Assembly: GCA_936914845.1 (NCBI GenBank) | Contig: CAKZGE010000004.1 | Coordinates: forward strand, 372,001-436,000 | Reading direction: 5' to 3' | Length of the DNA stretch: 64,000 nucleotides | Source of the DNA: an uncultured Chloracidobacterium sp. | GTDB taxonomy: Bacteria > Acidobacteriota > Blastocatellia > Pyrinomonadales > Pyrinomonadaceae | Shown: positions 43,352-52,498 of the stretch, piece by piece | How the letters are laid out: each line of letters starts with the position of its first letter | Numbering within the stretch: position 1 is the first letter of the stretch | Position numbers and translations under genes: made by a program | Notes under the pieces: model-generated | What the model saw: only the letters and a program-made list of their open reading frames with translations | What the model was told of the DNA's origin: nothing | Databases searched by the model: none

Positions 43352-43777
43352 ATGAATGATGATAGAAAATTTGACCCTAAAGACGATCACGGGGCAAAAC
43401 CGAGTCAATACATTCTACAAGAAGAAACTTATGCGATCGTCGGAGCTGCTTTGGATGTCTATCATCGTTTAGGAATTGGATTTGCTGAACTTATCTATCA
43501 AGAGGCTCTGGAAATCGAGTTTGGTTTAAGAGGCATATCTTTTGAGCGTGAAAAGCTGTTAGAAGTTACCTATAAAGGTCACAAGCTCAATAGAAAATAT
43601 AAAGCGGATTTTTTGTGCTTCGGACAGATAATTGTTGAACTGAAAGCCCAAACAGCATTGACGACGATTGATTGGTCGCAGGTTATCAGTTATCTGAAGG
43701 CCAGCAATTTAAGGATCGGCCTGTTGTTTAATTTCGGGCATCCGGGATATTTAGAAAAGAAACGATTGATCGTTTGA
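43352..43777 (+). CDS. GxxExxY protein
   Basis: 141 residues. The naming motif is GFAELIYQEAL (about 49-59, G-x-x-E-x-x-Y), preceded by YAIVGAALDVYHRLG and followed by YKADFLCFGQIIVELKA (about 88-104), which has the D-x(n)-E-x-K of the PD-(D/E)xK nuclease fold. The C-terminal LLFNFGHPGYLEKKRLI is typical. Such genes are frequent in accessory DNA and their function is not known. It lies between two copies of the palindromic repeat (B and C), which suggests it moves with them. Confidence 0.85.
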   Translation: MNDDRKFDPKDDHGAKPSQYILQEETYAIVGAALDVYHRLGIGFAELIYQEALEIEFGLRGISFEREKLLEVTYKGHKLNRKYKADFLCFGQIIVELKAQTALTTIDWSQVISYLKASNLRIGLLFNFGHPGYLEKKRLIV

Positions 43778-43785
43778 ATTTCCTT

Positions 43786-43859
43786 CTGTGTCTTTAATTC
43801 TGTGTTTTCTGTGTTTTAAAGATTTTTACCACAGAATGCACAGACGAAGACACAGACAG
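43786..43859. repeat. palindromic repeat, copy C
   Basis: Left arm 43786-43817, right arm 43829-43859, just after the GxxExxY stop codon and 33 bp before the LarA-like gene. Shares the 17-mer CTGTGTTTTCTGTGTTT (43800-43816) with copy B. Confidence 0.6.
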
Positions 43860-43891
43860 ATATTGAAAACAAGAAGAAAGAACTTAAGATT

Positions 43892-45493
43892 ATGGCGCTA
43901 CAGCTAAGAAAAAAGACGCACGAATCGATCGTGTACATCGACAAGGATTCCGCACCGCGGATAATGCCTTTTGGCGAGGATTTTATCCTGGAGGACATCC
44001 CGATCGGTACGCGCGTGATCTATCCGAATCCGCCGATAAAAGGGCTGCCGAACCGCGAAGCGGCGATCAGGTACGCGGTCAATCATCCGATCGAGATGGA
44101 GCCGCTGTATGCATTATTGGAACCGGGCATGCGGGTGACGATTGCGATGGACGACATTTCGCTGCCGCTGCCGCCGATGGCGACGCCGGATATGCGGCAA
44201 ACGATGCTGGAGGTCGTTTTGGATATGTGCGGGGCCAACGGTGTGGACGATATCCACCTGATAATCGCCAATTCGCTTCATCGCAAAATGACCGCGTGGG
44301 AAATGAAGCGGATGGTCGGCGACGCCATTTTCAATGAATATTACCCGGAACGCTATTACAACCATGACGCCGAAGACGACGAAAATCTGGTCACGCTCGG
44401 CCATACGCGGCATAACGAACCGCTGCGGGTGAACAAGCGGGCGATCGAAAGCGACCTGCTGATCTATCTGAACATCAATCTGGTGCCGATGGACGGCGGA
44501 CATAAATCGGTGGCGGTCGGGTTGTGCGATTATGAATCGCTGCGGGCTCACCACGAACCGCAGACGATCCGCGATTCGCATTCATACATGGATCCGCCGG
44601 CTTCCGCCCTTAATCACAAGGTCATCCGGCTCGGCAAATTGGTTGACGAAAATTGCAAGGTGTTTCATATCGAAACCGCTCTGAACAACAAAATGTTCAG
44701 CGACGGTTATGACATTTTGACGCGCAACGAGGACGAATTCTCATTTATGGACAGGATGAAATGGGAAGCGATGAAACGCACGTTTTCGAAACTGCCGCGC
44801 GGAGCCCGCCGCAAAATGCTGCATGCGATACCGGCTCAATATGAGCTGATCGGATGTTTTGCCGGCCGAACCGAACCGGTGCATGAAAAGATCCTGGAGC
44901 TTAATTACCGCCAATATGAGATACCGGTAAAGGGGCAATGCGACATCATGATAACGGGCATTCCCGATATTTCGCCCTATAACGTCTATTCGGCTTTGAA
45001 CCCGATATTGGTTCAGGTAATGGCGCTCGGTTACCACTTCAATATGTTTCGCAACAAGCCGCTTCTGCGAAAAGGCGGTGTGATGATCATCACGCATCCT
45101 TGCTTTGACGAATTCGATCACAAATTTCACCCGAGCTACATCGAATTTTTCCATCGTCTGCTGCCGGAATCGCGAGACGCTTTCTATTTGCGGGAAAAAT
45201 ATGAGCGCGAATTTGCAACAAACCCTGCATATGTCGAAATGTACCGCCGCGGTAACGCCTATCACGGCGCACATGCATTCTTTATGTGGTATTGGGGCGA
45301 AAATGGCCGTCAGCACGTCGGCAAAGTCATCGTCGCCGGTGCCGAAAATGCTCACGTTCCGGAAATATTGGGCTGGGAACGCGCCGATAATTTAACCGAA
45401 GCAATTGCAATGGCACGTTCATATATGGGCCGCAACGCCGAGATCACGATGCTGCACCAACCGGTGATCGGGTTGTGTAATGTGACGGATTAA
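43892..45493 (+). CDS. LarA-like (nickel lactate racemase-fold) protein
   Basis: 533 residues. The N-terminal DUF2088/LarA-N section holds VTIAMDDISLPLPPM (about 88-102), IIANSLHRKMTAWEMKRMVG (about 128-147, LarA has its His in GxHRxxTxxE) and GGHKSVAVGL (about 201-210, LarA has GGxKSxxPG). LarA itself is about 425 residues and carries a nickel-pincer cofactor on a Lys; whether this larger protein binds it is unknown, and no larB/C/E genes are near. The middle and end are longer than in true LarA. Likely part of a lipid-related module with the HAD and the 1473-residue reductase. Cytoplasmic. Confidence 0.75.
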   Translation: MALQLRKKTHESIVYIDKDSAPRIMPFGEDFILEDIPIGTRVIYPNPPIKGLPNREAAIRYAVNHPIEMEPLYALLEPGMRVTIAMDDISLPLPPMATPDMRQTMLEVVLDMCGANGVDDIHLIIANSLHRKMTAWEMKRMVGDAIFNEYYPERYYNHDAEDDENLVTLGHTRHNEPLRVNKRAIESDLLIYLNINLVPMDGGHKSVAVGLCDYESLRAHHEPQTIRDSHSYMDPPASALNHKVIRLGKLVDENCKVFHIETALNNKMFSDGYDILTRNEDEFSFMDRMKWEAMKRTFSKLPRGARRKMLHAIPAQYELIGCFAGRTEPVHEKILELNYRQYEIPVKGQCDIMITGIPDISPYNVYSALNPILVQVMALGYHFNMFRNKPLLRKGGVMIITHPCFDEFDHKFHPSYIEFFHRLLPESRDAFYLREKYEREFATNPAYVEMYRRGNAYHGAHAFFMWYWGENGRQHVGKVIVAGAENAHVPEILGWERADNLTEAIAMARSYMGRNAEITMLHQPVIGLCNVTD

Positions 45494-45498
45494 ATAAC

Positions 45499-45528
45499 TG
45501 GTCAGATGACTGGTCATCTTGATATAAT
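45499..45528 (+). promoter_or_regulatory. promoter and operator of the antitoxin-toxin pair
   Basis: -35 TGGTCA (45499-45504), 18-nt spacer, -10 TATAAT (45523-45528). The palindrome GATGACTGGTCATC (45505-45518) fills the spacer, where an autorepressing antitoxin would bind. The predicted start falls on the antitoxin ATG (45535). Confidence 0.55.
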
Positions 45529-45534
45529 TCAAAC

Positions 45535-45765
45535 ATGAAAAATAAGATCCGGACAATAAGCGTAACGGAATTCAAGGCGAAATGCCTCAGTATTTTTGAC
45601 CACCTCGACAGCAACGGGATAATCGTTGAAAAACGGGGCAAACCGGTCGCCAAAATTATGCCGATAAAGGATGACGATTTCGAGATAATCGGCTGCTTGA
45701 AGGGAGAAATGGAAATACTGGGGGACATCATGTCGACGGGTATCAAATGGGATGCTGAATCTTGA
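45535..45765 (+). CDS. Phd/YefM-type antitoxin
   Basis: 76 residues. ISVTEFKAKCLSIFDHL and GIIVEKRGKPVAKIMPI are the usual Phd/YefM N-terminal DNA-binding fold; the C-terminal part (about 50-76) would wrap the toxin. It overlaps the toxin gene by 14 bp, and a palindromic operator lies in its promoter. Confidence 0.88.
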   Translation: MKNKIRTISVTEFKAKCLSIFDHLDSNGIIVEKRGKPVAKIMPIKDDDFEIIGCLKGEMEILGDIMSTGIKWDAES

Positions 45766-46129
45766 CACACACATATTGTTGGCCACCGTCAACGACGAAT
45801 TGAAGCGAGGAGAAGAGGATCTGATTCGTGGGGACGATCTCGCGATCTCGGATATCGTTTTGTGGGAGCTAGCAAAGCTTGTTCAACTAAATCGGATAAG
45901 ACTGGACCTAGATAGCACGGTTTTTAGACGAGTTCTGAGACAGTTGACGGTGTTCCCAATAACGCTTGAGATCGCCCGTCAAAGCGCGGCATTAGACTTT
46001 CGATCCGATCCGGCGGACGAGATCATCGCCGCGACAAGTATTGTCGAGAGCATGCCGTTGCTCACGCGCGACCAAAAGATACTCGGGTCAAAGGTCGTCC
46101 CATTTGCAGGTGCAGAATTTGGGAATTAA
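45752..46129 (+). CDS. PIN-domain toxin (VapC type)
   Basis: 125 residues. PIN active-site acids appear in order: LDTHILLA (Asp5), VLWELAKL (Glu about 43), DPADEIIAA (about 88-96) and LLTRDQKI (Asp about 108). Expected to be a magnesium-dependent RNase kept in check by the upstream antitoxin. Part of the accessory insert between the LarA-like and reductase genes. Confidence 0.88.
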   Translation: MLNLDTHILLATVNDELKRGEEDLIRGDDLAISDIVLWELAKLVQLNRIRLDLDSTVFRRVLRQLTVFPITLEIARQSAALDFRSDPADEIIAATSIVESMPLLTRDQKILGSKVVPFAGAEFGN

Positions 46130-46259
46130 ACGAACAAGATGCGAGTCGTTGAGCGTGAGAGATGCTTTGTGGCTGATAGATATTTGTCGATAAGTAAGTT
46201 GAAATCTGAAAAGCGAAAAGCAAGGTCGCAGAAACGAAATGCACCACTCCGAGGTAGTT

Positions 46260-46778
46260 ATGCAGCGAAGTAAAATCGAAGTTGTTCCGTACGATCCGGC
46301 GTGGCCGGAGAAGTTTCGGAAGGCGGCGGGAAAAGTTGAGGCTGTGTTGGGTGCAAATTTGGTTGCGATCCATCACATCGGCAGCACGTCGATAGTCGGG
46401 ATATATGCGAAGCCGGTGATCGACATGGTGATGGAGGTTGCGGATATTGATGAACTCGATGGGCGATCCGCTGATATGGAAGCGTTGGGTTATGAGGTGA
46501 AGGGTGAATTCGGCATTGCGGGACGACGTTACTTCAGACGCAACGATCCTGACGGCCGCCGGGCTCATCAGATACACGCGTTTGCCGCAGGTTCGCCGCC
46601 TGTTACGCGACATCTCGCATTTCGTGATTTTCTATTAGCGCATCCCGAATTCGCCGAACATTACAGCGATCTGAAATGCCGGCTCGCCGAAGAGCATCCG
46701 TACGACATGAACGCCTACATGGACGGAAAGGACGGATTCATAAAAGATATGGAAGCGCGGGCGCTCCGATGGGCCTAG
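46260..46778 (+). CDS. GrpB family (UPF0157) protein
   Basis: About 172 residues from the ATG at 46260, chosen for GAGG five bases upstream. VVPYDPAWPEKFRK, AIHHIGSTSIVGIYAKPVIDMV and HLAFRDFLLAHPE are hallmarks. The IGSTS...DMVM part is a minimal nucleotidyltransferase motif. GrpB-like proteins include dephospho-CoA kinase fusions and resistance-like transferases; the substrate here is unknown. Follows the toxin-antitoxin pair. Confidence 0.85.
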   Translation: MQRSKIEVVPYDPAWPEKFRKAAGKVEAVLGANLVAIHHIGSTSIVGIYAKPVIDMVMEVADIDELDGRSADMEALGYEVKGEFGIAGRRYFRRNDPDGRRAHQIHAFAAGSPPVTRHLAFRDFLLAHPEFAEHYSDLKCRLAEEHPYDMNAYMDGKDGFIKDMEARALRWA

Positions 46779-46790
46779 TATTAAAAAATA

Positions 46791-47873
46791 GTGAGAGCGA
46801 AGATCTCAACCAAAAGTAAGAATGCTTCGGTTCAGTCCGGCGACGTTTTGTTCGATTATATACGCGGATTGATAGAGCAGACGCGTGCCAGGGTAGCGAG
46901 CACGGTCAATTCGGCGCTCGTTTTGATGAATTGGCATATAGGTAAACGCATCAATGACGAGATCTTGCAAAACAAGCGTGCCGAATACGGTGAACAGATT
47001 GTCGCGACACTGTCGCACCAATTAACAAGAGAATACGGGAAAGGTTTCACCAGAACGAATTTAATCAGAATGCGGTTATTTGCTGAATTTTTCCCTGATG
47101 TAGAAATTAGTGCGTCACTGTCGCACCAATTAAGCTGGTCGCATTTCGTCGAAATCCTAACAATTAAAGACCAGCTAAAACGCGACTTTTATGCGGAAAT
47201 GTGTCGGATCGAGCGTTGGAGCGTTCGCACTCTGAGGCAAAGAATTCAGGGAATGCTTTTTGAGCGGACGGCGATCTCAAAGAAGCCGGAAGAGCTTATT
47301 AGAACCGAATTAGCCGAGCTGCGTGATGAAGATAAATTAACACCGGATCTGGTTTTTCGCGACACATATTTTCTTGATTTTCTCGGCTTTACCGATGCTT
47401 ATAGCGAAAAAGATCTGGAAAACGCGATCCTCAGAGAACTTGAAAGGTTTCTGCTAGAACTTGGTGTCGGTTTCGCATTTGTCGCCCGGCAGAAACGGAT
47501 CACGGTTGACGGCGACGATTTCTTTATCGATCTGCTGCTTTTTCACAGGGAACTGCGCAGGTTGGTCGTAATTGAATTAAAGCTAGGCAAATTTATGCCG
47601 GCTGATTTTGGGCAAACAGAGTTTTATCTGCGTTGGCTTGATAAATATGAACGCAAGCCTTGGGAAGAATCGCCGATCGGATTGATCTTGTGTTCTGAGA
47701 AGTCTAACGAACGAATTGAACTCTTGGCGCTCGACACACACGACATTAAGGTTGCGGATTACTGGACACAGCTTCCCGATAAGAAATTGCTTGAAAAGAA
47801 ACTGCACGAGGCCGTAATTATGGCTCACCGGTTGAGCGAAGCGAAAGCTGAGGACGTGAGCGGGGTTAAATAA
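46791..47873 (+). CDS. PDDEXK nuclease domain protein (DUF1016, YhcG-like)
   Basis: 360 residues, starting at a GTG. N-terminal DUF1016 region (about 20-165): ALVLMNWHIGKRI, SHQLTREYGKGFTRTNLIRMRLFAEFFP and LSWSHFVEIL. C-terminal PDDEXK fold (about 190-345): FFIDLLLFHRELRRLVVIELKLG gives the D and E-x-K residues. YhcG-like proteins are widespread in accessory regions and defence-rich loci; the target is unknown. A short sequence TLSHQL-SLSHQLSW is repeated within the DUF1016 part. Confidence 0.9.
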   Translation: MRAKISTKSKNASVQSGDVLFDYIRGLIEQTRARVASTVNSALVLMNWHIGKRINDEILQNKRAEYGEQIVATLSHQLTREYGKGFTRTNLIRMRLFAEFFPDVEISASLSHQLSWSHFVEILTIKDQLKRDFYAEMCRIERWSVRTLRQRIQGMLFERTAISKKPEELIRTELAELRDEDKLTPDLVFRDTYFLDFLGFTDAYSEKDLENAILRELERFLLELGVGFAFVARQKRITVDGDDFFIDLLLFHRELRRLVVIELKLGKFMPADFGQTEFYLRWLDKYERKPWEESPIGLILCSEKSNERIELLALDTHDIKVADYWTQLPDKKLLEKKLHEAVIMAHRLSEAKAEDVSGVK

Positions 47874-47928
47874 TTAATATGGTTGAGCCGCGGGCGGCGT
47901 TGCGGACAGAAGTGTCCGCGTTCCGATT

Positions 47929-50900
47929 ATGAAGTTATCACCAACAGAGATATTTAAGGGCAAGAAGATATTTTTTATCGGCGGGACGGGGTTTGTCGGA
48001 AAGGTCACGCTGTCGATGCTGCTGCATAATTTTCCGGATATTGGAAAGGTATATGCAACGGTGCGGGCCCGCGATGCGAACGAATCGAAGATACGATTTT
48101 GGACGTCGATCGTGACTTCGCCGACCTTTGACCCGCTGCGCAAGAAATACGGCGATAAATTCGAAGATTTTATCCGGGAAAAGGTCGTGCCCGTCAATGG
48201 GGATGTAGGTAACGAATATCTTGGCCTTGAAGAAAAAGAGGCGAAAAAGATAATGAAGGACGTTGATGTGATCCTCAACGGTGCCGGCAACGTGACGTTC
48301 AATCCGCCGCTCGAATCAGCCCTGCGTACCAATGTGGTCGGTTCGAACAATATTATCAAGCTAGCGCGGATGATGAAAAAACCGCGGCTGGTACACGTTT
48401 CGACATGTTTTGTAGCGGGCAAGCGGAGCGGTGCGATCTGGGAAAACGAACCGGTCGTAGGGTATTTTCCGCGAAAGAACGAACTTGTCGGAACAACTTT
48501 TGATGTCAATCGCGAAGTGCAGGATTGTGCCCGATTGTCAGAACAAGCAAGGCAGGAAGCAGACGATGCCGTTCAGGCCGCAAAGTTTCGCGAGCAAGCA
48601 CGCCAACGTTTTATCGAAGAAGGCCGCGACCCGGACGACGAAGGTGAACTGAAATCAGCGATCTTTCGTGAACGCAAAATGTGGGTCCGCGAACGGACGA
48701 CCGAACTCGGAGCGGAGCGGGCGGAATATTGGGGCTGGACAAATATCTATACATATTCGAAATCGCTTGCGGAACAGATAATCGCATCGCAAGACGACAT
48801 TGTTAAATCGCTTGTGCGCCCTTCGATCGTCGAATCTTCGCAATCCTATCCGTTTCCGGGTTGGAACGAGGGTTTCACCACCACTGCTCCGCTTATTTTG
48901 ATCGCCCTTCGCGGGCAGCCGGTAATACCGGTCAATGAAAAGTTGATCCTGGACATCATTCCGGTTGATATGGTTGCCGGAGCAACCCTGGCGGCGGTGA
49001 TGAACGTTTTGGTCGATGATAACCCGCCGCTGGTGTTTCAGGCGTCGTCGGGCGATTCGAACCCGAACGATATGAAGCGTATCGTCGGCCTCGTCGGGTT
49101 GTACAAACGCCAGCATTTCGAAGAAAAAGAAACCGGCAACAAGCTGATGAACAAGTTTGCGGGTATGGTCGAGGCGACGCCCGTTAAACAGCGAACGTAT
49201 GAATTGACCTCCGCACCGATGCTGAACAAGCTTGCCAAGCGGGCGGACGATCTGATGGACAAAGCGACGCCGCGTTGGGGAGGCGGGCGTATAGGAAACA
49301 TCATTGCCGATCTAAAAAAATCGACCGAAAGCTTTAAGGAGGCAACACAAACGACCATGGATGCGTTTTCGATGTTCAAGCCATTTATGATCGATAACGA
49401 ATACCTTTATCGTTCTGACAATGTGCGGGCATTGCAGGCGATGGTCAAGGACAAGGAAAAGCCTCTGCTGCCGTGGTATCCGGAAAAGCTTGATTGGTAC
49501 GACTATTGGCTGAACGTTCATTTTCCGGGAATGAGAAAATGGGTGCTGCCGACACTGGAAGAGGAACTCAAAACGCAAGAACGCCGTTCTTACACCTATA
49601 AGGATCTGATCGACCTGTTCGAAACGTCGGTCAAACGGTTCCCGACACGAGTTGCGATGCGCATTGAACGAGGCGGCCGCCGCGAACAATATACCTTCGA
49701 AGATGTTCGCGAGCTGACATACCGTGTTGCCGGGTTTTTGGCAAAAAATGGAATACAGGCCGGCGAGCGCGTCATTCTTTTCTCAAACAATATGCCCGAA
49801 TGGGGAATGTCGTATTTCGGTATCTTAAAGGCCGGAGCGACGGTGATCCCGATCGACCCCGCCAGCACGGTTGCGGAAATAGTCAATTTTGCGAAGGCGG
49901 GCGAGGCTTCGGCGATACTTATTTCACCGAAATTGGCCGGCGAAAATCCGGATCTCGCTGATAAATTGGCGGATGCCGGCTTAGATGTAAAGGTTTGGAG
50001 TTTTGACGATGCATTCGTTATGCCGTCCGAAACCGAAGAATCAAAGCGTAACGCATTGCTGCCGGAAAAGATCGCTGCAAATTCGGTGGCGTCGCTGATC
50101 TTTACTTCGGGTACGACCGGTGTGCCGAAGGCGGTTATGCTTTCGCATAAGAATTTCGTGAATATGGTATCGATGCTGTCCAGCGTTTTGGATATGGACA
50201 TTACAGACGGCGTTTTGTCTGTGTTGCCCATGCACCATACATTCGAATTCTCAGCGGGGTTTTTGACCCCTTTCTCGAATGGGACGCAGATAACATATCT
50301 AAACGAATTGACCGCCGAAGATCTTTCCCGCACGATCGAAACCGGCCATGTAACGGGTATGGTCGGTGTGCCGGCTTTGTGGGAAATGCTTCACCGCCGC
50401 ATCAAGACGCGGCTTCGCGAGCGCGGAGACTGGATCGCTGATATGGCAGACAATGTCATCGAATTCAATGCATGGATACGCGACAACACGCCGTTCAATC
50501 TGGGGCCGATCGTCTTTTTTCCGATCCATCAAGGCATGGGCGGCAAGATGCGCTATTTGATCTCCGGCGGCTCTGCACTTTCAGAAAAGATACAGAAAGA
50601 TCTGCACGGACTTGGTTTTACGGTGCTCGAAGGTTACGGGTTGACCGAATCCTCGCCGGTATTGACGGTTTCGCGTCCGGGCAACAAGATGCTGAAAGGC
50701 AGTGTCGGCAAACCGCTGCCGGGTGTTGAGGTAAAGATCGATTCGCCGGATGAAAGCGGTGTGGGAGAAGTTTTGGCCCGCGGACAGAACATAATGCTCG
50801 GTTATTTCAATAACGAAGAAGCGACCGAAGCCGTGCTGCAGGACAGATGGCTGCGGACGGGCGATCTGGGACGTATTGACGAGGACGGAAATCTCTTCAT

Positions 50901-52350
50901 TGTCGGACGATCAAAAGACGTAATAATTGATTCGAACGGTAAAAATATCTATCCGGACGAGATCGAAGACCATTATGGCAAATCGCCGCTGATCAAAGAG
51001 ATGAGCGTTGTCGGATTGCCCGATGAGGACGGCGGTGAAAAGATCGCCGCACTGGTCGTGCCCGATTATGAATTCGATATCGCCCGCTCCCGTTCGGAGG
51101 TGAACCAGGACATTCAAAAGCATTTTCGCGAGATATCCGCTACGCTCCCGTTTTTCAAGCGAGTAAAGGTGGTGCACGTAACGCCATTTGAATTGCCGCG
51201 GACCGCAACACGTAAGGTAAAACGGCCCGAGGTGGTGGAAATGCTGCAGGCCCTTGAAGAACGGTCGAAAAAGAAGACCGACAAGGTAGTGCAGTCCAAG
51301 GGCGACGACAACCTTTTATGGATCAGAAAAATTGTGGCTAGTGTTTCAAGCCGGCCGCTTTCTGAGATCGCCATTGAAGATAAGCTGGTTGACCTTGGTT
51401 TTGATTCGCTGATGTTCGTCGAACTGCAGGCTGCGGTCGAAGATGCCGGCGGACGTGTGATCTCGCCGGACACTCTTAACGAAGTGCAGACGGTTCGAGA
51501 ACTTTTGACCGCCTTGCAGCGGCTTGATAAGACCAAGAAATTGGCGGACGAACCCAAGGCTGAAGAACGGGACGAAGAACAAGACATCTATGTGCCCTCA
51601 ATAGTGAGGAGGATCGGTAATTCGGTCGTTGATCTGGCGCAGGAAACATTGTACGACCGGGTGCTTGATACACGCATTGAAGGGCAAGGAAATGTTCCGC
51701 AGCACGTCAATTTCATCGTGGCACCGAACCACGCTTCGCATATCGATACGGGGTTGGTCAAAAAAGCCCTTGGCGACGGCGTGGCGGAACAGACCGTTGC
51801 GGTCGCTGCTGCGGACTACTGGTTCGACACCAAATACAAGCGGGCGTATATGAACAATTTTACGACGCTGGTCCCGATCGAACGGACGGGCAGTCTTCGG
51901 CAATCGCTGCGGCACGTAACGAAGATCCTGGACGAAGGTTACAACGCTCTGATATTTCCGGAAGGCACCCGCTCGACGGACGGTGAGATCCATGAATTCA
52001 AACCGATCATCGGATATCTGTCGCTAAATCAAAAGATCGGGATTCTGCCGATCTATATCTGGGGGACATTCGAGGCTTATCCGAAAGGGATGACGATCCC
52101 GGCCCGTAAAAGCATTGGCGCACAGGTCGGAGCCCAGGTTGGCACTTTTCTGGAATATGAAGAGCTTCGCGATATGGTCGAAGGTGTGCCAAACACGGAG
52201 GCATACAGGCTGATAGCCGCCCGCGTTCAGCACGAGATCGAAAATATGCGCGACGGCAAACGCGACAGATTCGATGTCGCGGCAATACGCAAAAGATGGC
52301 GAGCGGAACGGCGAAAAAGCCGGAAACAGGAACCCGTCATCGATGAATAA
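47929..52350 (+). CDS. four-domain fatty acyl reductase-AMP ligase-carrier-acyltransferase
   Basis: 1473 residues, cytoplasmic or membrane-associated. Domain 1 (about 10-500): NAD-dependent thioester/fatty acyl reductase with GGTGFVGK (about 18-25) and YTYSK (about 274). Domain 2 (about 555-1090): acyl-AMP ligase with IFTSGTTGVPKAVMLS (about 724-739), GYGLTESSP (about 902), TGDLG (about 977) and DSNGKNIYPDEIED. Domain 3 (about 1105-1185): carrier protein with GFDSLM, Ser about 1159 for phosphopantetheine. Domain 4 (about 1225-1450): PlsC acyltransferase with NHASHID (about 1267) and FPEGTRS (about 1343). It could activate, load and reduce a fatty acid and acylate glycerolipid. ElbD of the Myxococcus ether-lipid genes is similarly built, as far as I recall. 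Confidence 0.9.
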   Translation: MKLSPTEIFKGKKIFFIGGTGFVGKVTLSMLLHNFPDIGKVYATVRARDANESKIRFWTSIVTSPTFDPLRKKYGDKFEDFIREKVVPVNGDVGNEYLGLEEKEAKKIMKDVDVILNGAGNVTFNPPLESALRTNVVGSNNIIKLARMMKKPRLVHVSTCFVAGKRSGAIWENEPVVGYFPRKNELVGTTFDVNREVQDCARLSEQARQEADDAVQAAKFREQARQRFIEEGRDPDDEGELKSAIFRERKMWVRERTTELGAERAEYWGWTNIYTYSKSLAEQIIASQDDIVKSLVRPSIVESSQSYPFPGWNEGFTTTAPLILIALRGQPVIPVNEKLILDIIPVDMVAGATLAAVMNVLVDDNPPLVFQASSGDSNPNDMKRIVGLVGLYKRQHFEEKETGNKLMNKFAGMVEATPVKQRTYELTSAPMLNKLAKRADDLMDKATPRWGGGRIGNIIADLKKSTESFKEATQTTMDAFSMFKPFMIDNEYLYRSDNVRALQAMVKDKEKPLLPWYPEKLDWYDYWLNVHFPGMRKWVLPTLEEELKTQERRSYTYKDLIDLFETSVKRFPTRVAMRIERGGRREQYTFEDVRELTYRVAGFLAKNGIQAGERVILFSNNMPEWGMSYFGILKAGATVIPIDPASTVAEIVNFAKAGEASAILISPKLAGENPDLADKLADAGLDVKVWSFDDAFVMPSETEESKRNALLPEKIAANSVASLIFTSGTTGVPKAVMLSHKNFVNMVSMLSSVLDMDITDGVLSVLPMHHTFEFSAGFLTPFSNGTQITYLNELTAEDLSRTIETGHVTGMVGVPALWEMLHRRIKTRLRERGDWIADMADNVIEFNAWIRDNTPFNLGPIVFFPIHQGMGGKMRYLISGGSALSEKIQKDLHGLGFTVLEGYGLTESSPVLTVSRPGNKMLKGSVGKPLPGVEVKIDSPDESGVGEVLARGQNIMLGYFNNEEATEAVLQDRWLRTGDLGRIDEDGNLFIVGRSKDVIIDSNGKNIYPDEIEDHYGKSPLIKEMSVVGLPDEDGGEKIAALVVPDYEFDIARSRSEVNQDIQKHFREISATLPFFKRVKVVHVTPFELPRTATRKVKRPEVVEMLQALEERSKKKTDKVVQSKGDDNLLWIRKIVASVSSRPLSEIAIEDKLVDLGFDSLMFVELQAAVEDAGGRVISPDTLNEVQTVRELLTALQRLDKTKKLADEPKAEERDEEQDIYVPSIVRRIGNSVVDLAQETLYDRVLDTRIEGQGNVPQHVNFIVAPNHASHIDTGLVKKALGDGVAEQTVAVAAADYWFDTKYKRAYMNNFTTLVPIERTGSLRQSLRHVTKILDEGYNALIFPEGTRSTDGEIHEFKPIIGYLSLNQKIGILPIYIWGTFEAYPKGMTIPARKSIGAQVGAQVGTFLEYEELRDMVEGVPNTEAYRLIAARVQHEIENMRDGKRDRFDVAAIRKRWRAERRKSRKQEPVIDE

Positions 52351-52498
52351 AGAGGTAAAGAGAATTCAAAGCACCTAGATCAATTGCGACGACCGGCTCT
52401 TCAATTCACAAGCGGCGGTTTTGACCGCTCCGCACCAATGAAAAGGCTGGGTTACGAACAGGTAGAAAGACATTTAGATACTTCGCGGAAAGAATAAT

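Noticed and set aside
43082..43859. CRISPR array made of the CTGTGTTTTCTGTG repeats
   Set aside because: Only three copies, irregular distances, each is itself a palindrome and one interval is filled by a gene; no cas genes.
45535..47873. Named anti-phage defence island
   Set aside because: Toxin-antitoxin, GrpB and DUF1016 nuclease are common accessory genes, but none forms a recognised defence system here.
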